Shown: positions 51,628 through 60,882, counted from the first letter of the stretch. The stretch: 64,000 nt of DNA from SHXO01 sp964523885 (GCA_964523885.1 CAZFYX010000039.1:124001-188000), one strand, 5' to 3'. Translations and numbers: made by a program. Notes: a model not told the origin generated them from the sequence alone.

Positions 51628-52182
51628 ATGGAGTATCGTCGCTTCCGCCCCGCCGACGCATCCGCCGTCCTCTCCCTGCAGGACGCCAACCAGCGCGACA
51701 CTACCGCCCTGCCGCAGCAGGGCTTCCTGTCCGCGCGCCTCGACGCGGGTCAGTTCGCGGAGATCGCTCTCGACCTGGCGGTGATGGTCGCAGTCGAAGG
51801 CGACGCCATGGCGGGCTACCTGTGCGCCGCGCATGCCGCGCTCGGCGCAGGCATCCCGGTGGTGGCGGCGATGCTCGAGCAGCTGCCGCACACGAGCTTC
51901 CTCGGTCGTCCGCTCGCGAACCAGCGCACGTTCGTCTACGGGCCAGTGTGCGTGGCGCAGGTGTTCCGTGGCCGGGGCGTGCTGCGCGGCCTGTACGACG
52001 CGCTCCGGCGCGAGATCGCGGGCGACTACGATGCCGGCGTGCTGTTCGTCGCGAAAGACAACCTGCGCTCCCTGCACGCGCACGCCGATGGCCTGGGCAT
52101 GTCCCTGGTCGGAGACTTCGAGTGCGGCGCGCGCCGCTACTGGATCCTCGCCTTTCCGATTCCCCTGCCGCCGCACTGCTGA
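51628..52182 (+). CDS. GNAT-family N-acetyltransferase
   Basis: 184 aa. N-terminal Y-R-R-F-R-P-A-D-A-S-A-V then V-Y-G-P-V-C-V-A-Q and R-G-R-G-V-L-R-G-L-Y near residue 115 (acetyl-CoA pyrophosphate loop). Cytoplasmic acetyltransferase with unknown acceptor. Own putative promoter. Confidence 0.85.
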   Translation: MEYRRFRPADASAVLSLQDANQRDTTALPQQGFLSARLDAGQFAEIALDLAVMVAVEGDAMAGYLCAAHAALGAGIPVVAAMLEQLPHTSFLGRPLANQRTFVYGPVCVAQVFRGRGVLRGLYDALRREIAGDYDAGVLFVAKDNLRSLHAHADGLGMSLVGDFECGARRYWILAFPIPLPPHC

Positions 52183-52473
52183 TCGCGCATGCGCGACGCG
52201 GCGCGATCCGCGCGGCTGCAAAAGGTGCAGCCTGCCTGTAAGCGCGACAGCACTGCGTTCGCTCCCGCTGGAGCAGCCACGGCGCCGACGGCAGTGCGCC
52301 CCAGCAACAGGCAACCCGCCGTGTTGCCGGTTCCGACAGCAACCGCGCAATTCGCGCAGCCCATGCCGCGAGGCACGACGCTTGCGGCACGCCGGCATCG
52401 CGCGCTCCGCCCTCAGCGGACCGCGGCTGCCCGCGCAGACGAGGCAGCACCGAGACGAGACAGGGACCGCGGC
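52183..52473. other. Spacer with a 7-bp hairpin
   Basis: GGCTGCA (52214-52220) pairs with TGCAGCC (52226-52232) just after the GNAT gene; no T-tract. No gene is seen in the remainder, though composition is high-GC throughout. Confidence 0.4.
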
Positions 52474-52751
52474 ATGCGCACAGACTCCTCCGACCTGGTC
52501 GACGGCTTCGCCGGTCTGCGAGTCCTCGTCCTGGGCGATGCCGTCCTCGACCGCTATCTCGAAGGCGAGCAGCTGTACTTGTCGCACGAGGCGCCGGTAC
52601 CTGGCGTCACGGTCTCGCGCCGGCAGGACACCCCGGGCGGCGCGGCCAACACTGCCGGCGCGGCGGCTGCCATCGCCAGGAGCTGCCCACCACCGTGCAG
52701 GACAGGCGCGTGAACGCGCCCGAGTTCCTGCCGATGGAGCTGCCCGCATGA
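52474..52751 (+). pseudogene. Head-and-tail remnant of an HldE/PfkB-type sugar kinase gene
   Basis: An ATG at 52474 opens a frame (79 aa) with L-R-V-L-V-L-G-D-A-V-L-D-R-Y and H-E-A-P-V-P-G-V-T-V, then P-G-G-A-A-N-T-A, the N-terminal blocks of RfaE/HldE heptose kinases (about 470 aa when whole). Similarity ends at about 52676. A different frame (52680-52751) reads E-L-P-T-T-V-Q-D-R-R-V-N-A-P-E-F-L and ends on a TGA that overlaps the next gene ATG (52748) by ATGA, exactly where an intact operon gene would end. So a large internal deletion with frameshift probably removed the middle. Confidence 0.7.
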
Positions 52752-54715
52752 GCGCATGGCGCGCACCCTGGGTGTCCGTGCTGATGCCGACGCACTCGCA
52801 GGCGCAGTTCATCGGCCGTGCCATCGCCAGCCTGCAAGCGCAGACGCTGGAGCGCTGGGAGCTGCTCGTCGTCGACGACGGATCGCCCGACGACACCCAC
52901 GCAGCGGTGCGGCCGTTCCTGTCCGATCCGCGCATCCGCTACGAGCGGCTCTCGCGCAACGTCGGGCTCGGCGCCGCGCTCAACTGCGCGATGGACCTGG
53001 CGCATGCCCCGTTCATCGCGTATCTGCCCTCCGACGACGTCTACTATGCCGAGCACCTCGAGTCCCTGCGTGAATGCCTGGAGACACACCCGGGCGCGCC
53101 GCTGGCGTTCTCCGGCGTGCGGCACCACTACAATCGCCATGCGGCGGGCGTGATCGACGGCGAGCCGATGCAGCTGGTGCAGGTGATGCACCGACGCACC
53201 ACCGAGCGCTGGACCGAGCGCGACGAGCTGGTGACCGACGACCTGAGCCGGATGCTGTGGGACCGGCTGCGGCCGGCCGGGGCATTCGTGGGCACCGGTG
53301 CGGTGACCTGCGAGTGGGCAGACCATCCGGGGCAGCTGCACAAGCTGCTGCGCGAGCCCGAGGGCGGCATCAATCCGTATCGGCAGCGCTACGGCCTGCG
53401 CCAGCCGCTGCGCTTCCACACCACGGTGGGCAACCGCATCGATGAAGTGGCGCACTATGCGCGCTACCGCGGCCGCCCCGGCGCGCCGCCCGCACCGGAC
53501 GGCCTCAGGATCCTGCTCGTCGGCGAACTGGCCCACAACGCCGACCGCGTGCTCGCGCTGGAGGAGATGGGCCATCGGCTGCATGGCCTGTGGATGCGCC
53601 GGCCGCACTGGTACAACACGGTCGGCCCGCTGCCGTTCGGACACGTGCACGACATCCCGTTCGAGCGCTGGCGCGAGTCGGTGCGACGGCTGCAGCCCGA
53701 CGTCATCTACGCGCTGCTCAGCTGGCAAGCGGTGCCGTTCGCCTGGGAGGTGATGCGCGCGAATCCCGGCGTCCCCTTCGTCTGGCACTTCAAGGAGGGC
53801 CCGTTCATCTGCATGGAGCAAGGCACGTGGCGCGAGCTGGTGGACCTCTACCGCCACAGCGACGGGCGGATCTACTCCAGCCCGGAGATGCGCGAGTGGT
53901 TCGAAGCCGTGGTGCCCGGACTCGAGGGCCTATCGATGGTGCTCGACGGCGACCTGCCCAAGCGCGACTGGTTCGAGCCGCGCCGCACGCCCCGGCTGTC
54001 GCAGCACGATGGTGGCTTGCACACCGTCGTCACCGGACGCCCCATCGGGCTGCATCCGGACACCGTGGCAGCGCTCGCGCGCGAAGGTGTGCACCTGCAC
54101 CTCTACGGTGACGTCACGCAGTCGCAGTGGCGCGAGTGGATCGCGAAGACGCAGGCACTGGCCGGGGACTTCCTGCACGTGCACGCCCAGGTCGACCACG
54201 ATCGCTGGGTCGAGGAGCTGTCGCGCTACGATGCCGGCTGGCTGCACTTCTTCCGCAGCAGGAACGGCGGCGAGCTGCGACGTGCGGACTGGGACGACCT
54301 GAACTATCCCGCGCACCTGTCCACACTGGCCTCGGCCGGGCTGCCGCTGATCCAGTACGACAACACCGGCGCAATCGTCGCGACCCAGTCGCTGGCACGC
54401 GGTCTGGACGTAGGCCTGTTCGTGCGCGACATGGCCGATCTCGGCGCGCAGCTGCGCGACAGCGAACGCGTGGACGCCCTGCGCGGGAACATGTGGCAGC
54501 ACCGCGACACCTTCAACTTCGACTACCACGCGCCGGGGCTCGTCGCCTTCTTCCGCGAGGTGATCGCCCGCCGCGAGGGCCGCGCCGGATCGCGGCGCGG
54601 CCGCATCGCCGCCGCGCTGAACGACGCGGCCGCAGCGTTGCACCGACCGCCCGTGCCGGCCGGCGCGGCGATGCCCAGCGCCTTCCCCGTCCCGTCCGCG
54701 CCGGAGAACGGGTGA
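52748..54715 (+). CDS. Two-domain glycosyltransferase (GT2 plus CgeB/GT4-like)
   Basis: 655 aa. Residues 5-220 GT2: W-V-S-V-L-M-P-T-H, V-V-D-D-G-S-P-D-D, and Y-L-P-S-D-D-V-Y-Y with the DxD-type metal site. Residues 255-620 resemble a CgeB/GT4-like Rossmann pair: R-I-L-L-V-G-E-L-A, F-V-W-H-F-K-E-G-P-F, V-V-T-G-R-P-I-G, and G-L-D-V-G-L-F-V-R-D. It likely builds an LPS or glycan side chain in the cytoplasm. It is flanked by broken genes of the same pathway type, so it may be an orphan. Confidence 0.85.
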   Translation: MSAWRAPWVSVLMPTHSQAQFIGRAIASLQAQTLERWELLVVDDGSPDDTHAAVRPFLSDPRIRYERLSRNVGLGAALNCAMDLAHAPFIAYLPSDDVYYAEHLESLRECLETHPGAPLAFSGVRHHYNRHAAGVIDGEPMQLVQVMHRRTTERWTERDELVTDDLSRMLWDRLRPAGAFVGTGAVTCEWADHPGQLHKLLREPEGGINPYRQRYGLRQPLRFHTTVGNRIDEVAHYARYRGRPGAPPAPDGLRILLVGELAHNADRVLALEEMGHRLHGLWMRRPHWYNTVGPLPFGHVHDIPFERWRESVRRLQPDVIYALLSWQAVPFAWEVMRANPGVPFVWHFKEGPFICMEQGTWRELVDLYRHSDGRIYSSPEMREWFEAVVPGLEGLSMVLDGDLPKRDWFEPRRTPRLSQHDGGLHTVVTGRPIGLHPDTVAALAREGVHLHLYGDVTQSQWREWIAKTQALAGDFLHVHAQVDHDRWVEELSRYDAGWLHFFRSRNGGELRRADWDDLNYPAHLSTLASAGLPLIQYDNTGAIVATQSLARGLDVGLFVRDMADLGAQLRDSERVDALRGNMWQHRDTFNFDYHAPGLVAFFREVIARREGRAGSRRGRIAAALNDAAAALHRPPVPAGAAMPSAFPVPSAPENG

Positions 54716-54831
54716 GCGGGGCCGCACAGCGCGGCCGCATAGCGAACGTCCGCAGGATCGCCATGCTGCACGCCAATGCGATGGGCGACATCGTGTTGAT
54801 GCTGCCAGTGCTCGGCTCTTCAACCCGATGA
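54712..54831 (+). pseudogene. N-terminal remnant of a heptosyltransferase-like (GT9) gene
   Basis: A GTG at 54712, overlapping the previous stop by GTGA, opens a 39-aa frame. R-R-I-A-M-L-H-A-N-A-M-G-D-I-V-L-M-L-P matches the beginning of ADP-heptose heptosyltransferases (usually about 350 aa) and then stops at TGA 54829. It is too short to function. Confidence 0.65.
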
Positions 54832-55132
54832 ACTCCAGCCAGCTCACCCGTGCGCGGCATCGGCCATTCGCATCGTGGACGACCCGCTGCATGCAGTGCG
54901 GGCACGATTGCACCGACGGCCACTGCCCCGCACGAAGCCAGTTTCGTGGCCGACGTCGACCACGATGCGGCGCGCGATGCCGCGCCGGAGTGGCTGCACG
55001 CGGCCGGCTGACGTCTCCCGGCGTCGCCCGGACGCCGCAGCCGGCACGGAGCATGCTGCCGCGCCACCCCATACCGCAGAGCCTCGGAAGAGACCAAGCC
55101 GCGCCGCCCGGCGGTGCAAGAGGAGATCCGCG
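54832..55132 (+). other. 301-bp gap with a coding-like tail of a lost gene
   Basis: After the GT9 stop the same frame continues for 60 codons to a TGA at 55009-55011. The last part (about 54925-55011) has strong GC3 coding character, with H-E-A-S-F-V-A-D-V-D-H-D-A-A and A-P-E-W-L-H-A-A-G, and is likely the tail of the broken gene. No family could be named. The rest (55012-55132) holds only the AGGAG site for the next gene. Confidence 0.45.
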
Positions 55133-56746
55133 ATGAGGAAGACCCTGCTCACCCTGCTCGCCTGCGCGGGCGCATTCGCCGCGCACGCGCATGCGGCGGC
55201 AGGTCCGGCCCGCAACCCGTACCTGGCCGCCGACAAGTACGCCACCTCCCACTTCGACCCGGCGCGCACCGACTCCGTGGCCTACCCCGCCCCAGGCGGG
55301 TCCTTCCGGGGGGAGCTGCGCCGGATGCCGCGCGTGGCGGGCGGCCCGGTCAACTGGATGGAACTCGCCTCGACCTCGCCGCGCTACATGTGGGGCATCT
55401 TCACCGGTGGCGTGCGCTACATCGACGTCTCCGGCAACGGCTTTCGCACCGTCGCACGCCTGGCCACGCCCGGCGCGCAGTGGCTGGAGCCCGCCACGCT
55501 CGACCAGGCGCTGGCGCAGCGCTGGTCGACAGTGGACGAGGTGACGGCGCTGGTGAGGCAGACGCTGCGGGTGCCCGCGGAGCGGCTCGACACCAATGCA
55601 CACGCGTTCGTGGACCGGGACAATGTCCTGTACGCCAGCGCACCGGGAGGGATGATCCACGCCTACGGCCTGGCGGAGCCCGCCGATCCGACGGCCGGCA
55701 TCAAGGTCCTGCGCAGCCTCGACTTCGGCAGCGAGCTGCAGCGGCTCGCCGCCGGAGCCGGCGAGGGCAGCAGGCAACAGCCGGTCAGGATCGTCGGCCT
55801 CGGCGTCACCTACGACGGCAAGCTGGTGATCCTCAGCAGCCGCTCGGTCACGGTCATGGACCGCAGCCTGCGCGGCAACCGGGTCGTGGTCGAGCTCGGT
55901 CCCGATGAGCGCGTCACCACCGGCATGGCGATCGACGAGAAGGGCGGCATCTATCTCGCCACCGACACCACCCTGCGCAAGCTGGTGTGGACCGGCTCGA
56001 AGCTCTCCGCCGACGAGCAGGACGGCGCGTGGGCCGCGCTCTACGACACCGGGCGCACACCGCCCAACGGGAAGGCCGGCCGGGGCACCGGCACGACGCC
56101 GGTGCTGATGGGCTTCGACGGCTTCCCGGACAAGCTGGTCGTCATCGTCGACGGCGCAGACCGCATGAAGGCGGTCGCGTTCTGGCGCGACGGGATTCCC
56201 GCCGGTTTCGAGCAGAAGCCCGGCACCAAGTCCCGCCGCGTCGCAGGTCAGATCGAGCTCACCTGCGGCCTGGCGCCTGCACCGGATTTCGTCCAGACCG
56301 CACAACCGCTGGTCGCGAGCGGCTACGGCCTGTTCGTGCTCAACAGCGTGCGCACCCAGGGCACCGACGACAGGCTCGTCGATGCCCTCGCGAGCGGACC
56401 GGTGTTCGCGCCGGCCATGGGCGCGGAGCGCATCGAGTGGGACCCCTCCGCCCACGAATGGCGCTCGGTGTGGACCCGTGCAGATCTGGCCGGCACCAGC
56501 ATGGCACCGGCGCTCAGCACCGGCGCGAACGCCGTGTTCGTCAACGGCTACACCAGCACCGACGGCTGGGAACTCACCGGGCTGGACTGGGACACGGGAA
56601 AGACGGTGCACCGGACCATCTTCGGCCACGACAATCTCGGCAACGCGGCCTTCGCGCCGCTCCAGTTCCTGCCCAACGGCGACCTGCTGTTCAACAGCAT
56701 TGGCGGGCCGGTGCGCGTGCGCTATCCCGGACCGGCGAAACCCTAG
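55133..56746 (+). CDS. Large exported protein, probably beta-propeller
   Basis: 537 aa with AGGAG upstream. Signal peptide residues 1-23 (ending A-H-A-H-A-A-A). Repeated strands with R-Y-I-D-V-S-G, V-T-Y-D-G-K-L-V-I-L-S, G-M-A-I-D-E-K-G-G-I-Y and F-L-P-N-G-D-L-L-F-N look like propeller blades of quinoprotein or SMP30-like fold, but no catalytic motif is recognised. Two or three cysteines. Probably periplasmic. Convergent with the PDZ protein gene. Confidence 0.78.
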   Translation: MRKTLLTLLACAGAFAAHAHAAAGPARNPYLAADKYATSHFDPARTDSVAYPAPGGSFRGELRRMPRVAGGPVNWMELASTSPRYMWGIFTGGVRYIDVSGNGFRTVARLATPGAQWLEPATLDQALAQRWSTVDEVTALVRQTLRVPAERLDTNAHAFVDRDNVLYASAPGGMIHAYGLAEPADPTAGIKVLRSLDFGSELQRLAAGAGEGSRQQPVRIVGLGVTYDGKLVILSSRSVTVMDRSLRGNRVVVELGPDERVTTGMAIDEKGGIYLATDTTLRKLVWTGSKLSADEQDGAWAALYDTGRTPPNGKAGRGTGTTPVLMGFDGFPDKLVVIVDGADRMKAVAFWRDGIPAGFEQKPGTKSRRVAGQIELTCGLAPAPDFVQTAQPLVASGYGLFVLNSVRTQGTDDRLVDALASGPVFAPAMGAERIEWDPSAHEWRSVWTRADLAGTSMAPALSTGANAVFVNGYTSTDGWELTGLDWDTGKTVHRTIFGHDNLGNAAFAPLQFLPNGDLLFNSIGGPVRVRYPGPAKP

Positions 56747-56783
56747 CAGTGGACGCTGCGGCCCGGGCTCGCGGATCGGGCAG

Positions 56784-59075
56784 CTAGTCGTCCACGAACA
56801 GCCCGCAGCAATCCGCCGCGCCGGGGTCGTCCGGCCTGCGTGCGCCGGTGGCCTCCCCGCTGCCGTTCGCCCGCGACTGCGTGTAGCGGTCCATCGCACC
56901 GCCGAGATGGACGAATGCACTGAAGCTGTATACACCGCTCGCGTCATGGTGATAGCGGTTGTCGCCGCCGAGTCCCTGGCACGCCCTGGCGCAGGCATAT
57001 TCGTCCTCGCCGCCGAGGTCGACGAGCACACCGAGGGCCTGCTGCGCGGCAGCGCCCTGCGCCAGCTCAGCGGCGGCGTAGCGGTCGTTGCCGGCACGGT
57101 CGAGCAGCATCCCCGCACCCTGGTCCCATGCCGCGCCCTGCGCGGCCGGTCCCGGGCACAGGTAGGTGTCGTCGCCCACGTCGTCGACCAGGATGCCCGC
57201 CGCCTGATGCACGCCAGTGCCCTGCGCGTAGCGCGAGCCGACGTAGCGGTCGTCGCCGCTCGCGTCGTGCAGGATGCCAAGGCCCTGGAAGTAACCGGTG
57301 CCCTGGCCGAACTCGCCCACCGAGTAGAAGTCGTCCCCGGCGAAGTCGTAGATCGCGCCCAGCCCGCCCGGTGCGAGGTCGCGGATCCCCACCCCGAACC
57401 CCTGGCTCAGCCCGGCGTAGACCTCGGCCGTGCCGTATGCGCTGCCCACGTGCGGTCCGTTGGCCAGATAGGTGTCGTGGCCATCGCCTTCGACGACGAG
57501 GCCGATGCCGCCCGGTCCGCCTGCGCCCTGCGACAGGAGCTGCGCATCATAGAGATCGTCTCCGCCGCGATCGATCAGGATGCCTGCCCCGTACATGGCC
57601 GCGCCCTCGGCCCAGCCGGCTTCGGACGTGTCGTCGAGATAGCGGTCGTCGCCCGAGTCGTCGATGAGCACGCCGACGCCGAACAACCCGGCGGCCAGCG
57701 CCGCGAGGTGATGCGACAGGTAGCGGTCGTTGCCGCCGCGATCCCACACCACCGACACCGAGAAGACACCGGCAGCCGGCCCGGCGAAATCCCCGGCGGA
57801 CTGGTAGACGTCGTCGCCGGATGCATCGATCACGAGCTGGTACACGCCCTCCGCGGCGTGCGTGAAGGCGTAGACATCGTCCCCGCCGGGGTCGAACACC
57901 GCGGCGATCCGGTCCATGTCGTATCGATTGGCCTGCGCGCCGCCGACGATCCACAGTTGCCCGTCGACGACGCGGGCGGCCAGCACCGGTCCCCCGACTG
58001 CCGCCTGCACGCGCTCCGCAAGCTCGGGCGGAATCGGTTGTGCTCCCTGCATCGCATCGCGCGCGAATTGCTCGAGCTCCGCCGCGTACCGCGCGACCCT
58101 CGGCAGCATCGCAGCAGCCAGCGGCATGACCTCCGGGCTTGCGCGCATCACCTGCAGGTGCTCGGGCAACGCGGGGCCCTGCGCCGTGACGTCCGCACGC
58201 ATTGCACGCATCAACCGCTCGGCACGCTCCACGTAGGCGCTGCGTGCGGCGGACAGCCGGGTGGCGATGTCTGACTGTGCCTGCAAGTCCGGCAGGGCCA
58301 GCGTGCCAAGGATCAGGGCGTGCAACGCCAGCAGTGTCGATGGCAGGGATTGCCGTGCAGCCAGCGGCCGGACCTGCGCAGCCAGCGCCGCCTCCACCCG
58401 ATCGAGCGCGAGCGGGTGCGCGACGGTTTGCGCGACGACGGTCAGGGTGTCGGGCGCGAGCAGCCGGTCCTGCACGTTGCCGAGATAGGCGATCAGCGCA
58501 TCGAGGCCGCCGATCGCGGTGCGCACCCCGAGCTCGCCGGCCCTCTGCCGGATCAGCGGCTCGAACTCTCCCGGCAGTGCAGGCGCCACGCTGCGTCCCG
58601 GTGCGAGTCCGGTGCCCACCAGCGGGCGCCAGCGCGCCGCATCATCGAGCACGATCTCGACCACCCGCTCCTCGCCCGAGGCGTCTCCGCGCGCAATGGC
58701 GGCGTACGGATCGGCGCTGGCGCCGCGCCGATACACGACCCGCAACCGATCGCCCGGGAAGTGCGCACGGATGAGCTGGGCGAAGCCCGCCGCGTCGAGC
58801 TGTTGCCCGTCGATCGACACGATCACGTCGCCGCGCCAGATCGACGGTGAGGTGAAACCGTCGCCGCCGAGCGGCCCGGGCTGCACGCCGGCGACCACGA
58901 CGCCCTCGGCAGCCTGGCGCAATCTCAGGCCGGCGTAGCCGGGCACTTCGGCGCGCGACGTCGTGTTCGCAACCGGATCGACCAACGCCTCAGCCGCCGC
59001 CGCAACACCCGGCCATTGCGCGTACGCGACCAGCGCAGCAGCGCAGGCAGCGTGCCGCACGACACACCGGATCAT
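56784..59075 (-). CDS. Exported PDZ protein with tandem G-D-D-x-Y repeats
   Basis: 763 aa from an ATG at 59075. Signal peptide residues 1-29. PDZ domain about 45-125, with W-R-G-D-V-I-V-S-I-D-G-Q and F-P-G-D-R-L-R-V-V-Y. Helical middle about 130-385. Repeats about 390-690: at least eleven units of 22-30 residues, G-[IV]-L-x-D-x-x-G-D-D-x-Y followed by an x-A-Q-G-x-G turn (examples G-G-D-D-V-Y, S-G-D-D-R-Y, V-G-D-D-T-Y, A-G-N-D-R-Y, G-G-E-D-E-Y). Asp-rich spacing recalls calcium-binding solenoids. The tail ends D-C-C-G-L-F-V-D-D. A large extracellular or periplasmic scaffold is likely; function unknown. Confidence 0.85.
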   Translation of the reverse strand: MIRCVVRHAACAAALVAYAQWPGVAAAAEALVDPVANTTSRAEVPGYAGLRLRQAAEGVVVAGVQPGPLGGDGFTSPSIWRGDVIVSIDGQQLDAAGFAQLIRAHFPGDRLRVVYRRGASADPYAAIARGDASGEERVVEIVLDDAARWRPLVGTGLAPGRSVAPALPGEFEPLIRQRAGELGVRTAIGGLDALIAYLGNVQDRLLAPDTLTVVAQTVAHPLALDRVEAALAAQVRPLAARQSLPSTLLALHALILGTLALPDLQAQSDIATRLSAARSAYVERAERLMRAMRADVTAQGPALPEHLQVMRASPEVMPLAAAMLPRVARYAAELEQFARDAMQGAQPIPPELAERVQAAVGGPVLAARVVDGQLWIVGGAQANRYDMDRIAAVFDPGGDDVYAFTHAAEGVYQLVIDASGDDVYQSAGDFAGPAAGVFSVSVVWDRGGNDRYLSHHLAALAAGLFGVGVLIDDSGDDRYLDDTSEAGWAEGAAMYGAGILIDRGGDDLYDAQLLSQGAGGPGGIGLVVEGDGHDTYLANGPHVGSAYGTAEVYAGLSQGFGVGIRDLAPGGLGAIYDFAGDDFYSVGEFGQGTGYFQGLGILHDASGDDRYVGSRYAQGTGVHQAAGILVDDVGDDTYLCPGPAAQGAAWDQGAGMLLDRAGNDRYAAAELAQGAAAQQALGVLVDLGGEDEYACARACQGLGGDNRYHHDASGVYSFSAFVHLGGAMDRYTQSRANGSGEATGARRPDDPGAADCCGLFVDD

Positions 59076-59484
59076 GCTGCAACGCTCGCAGCGGCCGGCA
59101 CCTTCGATCGGGCGAATGGTGCGGCCCGCAGGCAAGTGTCGCCGCCTGCACTGTCGTCAATCATGCCGTCCTCGATGTGACTGATGCGAGAGGAGAAATC
59201 CGACCGGGACGCCGTGCGCGTCGCTGCAGCCGAACGAAATCAGCCACGCTTATCATACAAGTGTCTGTTTATACAGCATGGTACGCGAATAGCTAAGGCG
59301 CCCCTGGCTCGACCGTCCGACCTTCGGCCGGTGCGGCATGCACACGAATCCCTTCGCGTCGCGGAACACCACCGCCTGCGAGCCGGGAGTTCGTGCCCGA
59401 TCACTCCACACATCGCATTGGTGCGCCCGTGCAGCGACTCTCACTGCAATTCATCACGCCGTGCCCTGATCGGCCGGCACCGTC
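59076..59484. other. 409-bp divergent spacer with AT-rich patch
   Basis: No gene. Between 59243 and 59292 the DNA is unusually AT-rich and contains a 12-bp palindrome CTGTTTATACAG (59267-59278). It could be a regulator site for either of the divergent genes, but no promoter pair with good spacing was seen. The spacing does not fit a LexA box (needs 8 bp between the arms). Confidence 0.45.
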
Positions 59485-60882
59485 ATGCTGACCCCGCGCT
59501 GCAGGACTGCTCGCTACCCGAGGGCGCATGTGCTTGGTCAGGCCGCGCTCGCCCTGGTCGGCCTCCTGGCGCTCGCCGCCGACGCTGCCCAGGTGACGCT
59601 GCGCTGGGACTACACGGCCTCGGGCGCGAGCGGCTTCATGCTCCACTGCGGGGCCGCGAGCCGCAGCTACAGCTCACGCGTGGACGCGGGCAACACCGAC
59701 ACCTATACGCTCGCCAACCTCGCCCCGGGCAGCACCACCTACTGCGCGGTCACGGCCTACGATGCGGCGAAGACGGAGAGCGCCTATTCCAACGAAGTAA
59801 CCGTGAGCGTTCCCGCCGATGCGCCGGTCGCCGCCTTCACCGCCACTCCGCTCACCGGCGTCGCACCGCTGTCGGTCACCTTCTCCAACCAAAGCACAGG
59901 CCAGGTGACCAGCTGGCTCTGGGACTTCGGCGACGGCACCACGAGCACCGCGCAATCGCCCACTCACGTCTACTCCAGTGCGGGAAGTTACCTGCCCAGG
60001 CTGACCGCCGCGGGCCCGGGCGGCACCACCATCAAGACCGCCACCAGTGCGATCACCGTCAGCACCGCGAGCGGCGGCGGCGGTACCACCACCCCGCCTG
60101 GCGAGATCATCATCGACAACGGCCAATCGCGCACGAGCCGCACCGGCAGCTGGTGCACCTCCACTTCCACCGGCTCGTACGGCGCCAACTCGGTCTACTC
60201 GTGCGGGACCGGCCTGGACACCTACCGCTGGACACCGTCGTTTGCCGCTGCCGGCACGTACGACGTGTACGTCTGGTGGACCGCTCATGCCAATCGCTCG
60301 ACCACGGTGCCGATCACGGTCGCCTCGCAAGGGGTCGCGCAGACCTTCCTGAAGAACCAGCGCGTCGGGGGCGGGCAGTGGCAACTCCTCGGACGCTTCA
60401 CCTTCGCCGCAGGGACCACTGGATACGTCGAGGTCTCCGACAAGAACGGCCAGGCCGCGGCCGACGCCGTCCGCTGGGTGCCCGCACCGGCAGGCGAGAT
60501 CATCCTCGACAACACCCGGACGGGCGCAACCTTCACCGGCACGTGGTGCATCTCGGACGCAACCGGTGCGTACGGCGCCAACTCGCTCTACTCCTGCGGG
60601 ACCGACGCCGACACCTATCGCTGGACACCCTCGATTCCGGCTGCCCGCAGCTACGCGGTGTACGTATGGTGGACCGCATATGCCACACGCGCGACCAGCG
60701 TCCCGATCACCGTTGTCTCGAGCAGCGGATCGCGCACCTTCCTCAAGAACCAGCAGAGCGGCGGGAGCCGATGGCAACTGCTCGGCACCTTCCCGTTCGC
60801 GGCCGGATCCGGCGGCTACGTGGAGGTCTCGGACCGCAACGGCCAGGCCGGTGCGGACGCGGTCAAGCTGGTGCCACAGTAG
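59485..60882 (+). CDS. Exported FN3-PKD protein with two golvesin-like domains
   Basis: 465 aa. Signal segment residues 12-35. Fibronectin type III about 36-110 (L-R-W-D-Y-T, T-Y-C-A-V-T-A-Y-D); PKD about 112-195 with W-D-F-G-D-G-T and H-V-Y. Gly/Thr linker then two homologous domains, about 205-335 and 338-465, both with Y-G-A-N-S-x-Y-S-C-G-T, D-T-Y-R-W-T-P-S, V-W-W-T-A, F-L-K-N-Q and G-Y-V-E-V-S-D-[KR]-N-G-Q-A. These are golvesin/Xly-CBD-like and probably adhesive or glycan-binding. Likely secreted. Confidence 0.85.
   Translation: MLTPRCRTARYPRAHVLGQAALALVGLLALAADAAQVTLRWDYTASGASGFMLHCGAASRSYSSRVDAGNTDTYTLANLAPGSTTYCAVTAYDAAKTESAYSNEVTVSVPADAPVAAFTATPLTGVAPLSVTFSNQSTGQVTSWLWDFGDGTTSTAQSPTHVYSSAGSYLPRLTAAGPGGTTIKTATSAITVSTASGGGGTTTPPGEIIIDNGQSRTSRTGSWCTSTSTGSYGANSVYSCGTGLDTYRWTPSFAAAGTYDVYVWWTAHANRSTTVPITVASQGVAQTFLKNQRVGGGQWQLLGRFTFAAGTTGYVEVSDKNGQAAADAVRWVPAPAGEIILDNTRTGATFTGTWCISDATGAYGANSLYSCGTDADTYRWTPSIPAARSYAVYVWWTAYATRATSVPITVVSSSGSRTFLKNQQSGGSRWQLLGTFPFAAGSGGYVEVSDRNGQAGADAVKLVPQ

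Noticed and set aside
59267..59278. CTGTTTATACAG as a LexA box
   Set aside because: LexA boxes need CTGT-N8-ACAG; here only 4 bp separate the arms.
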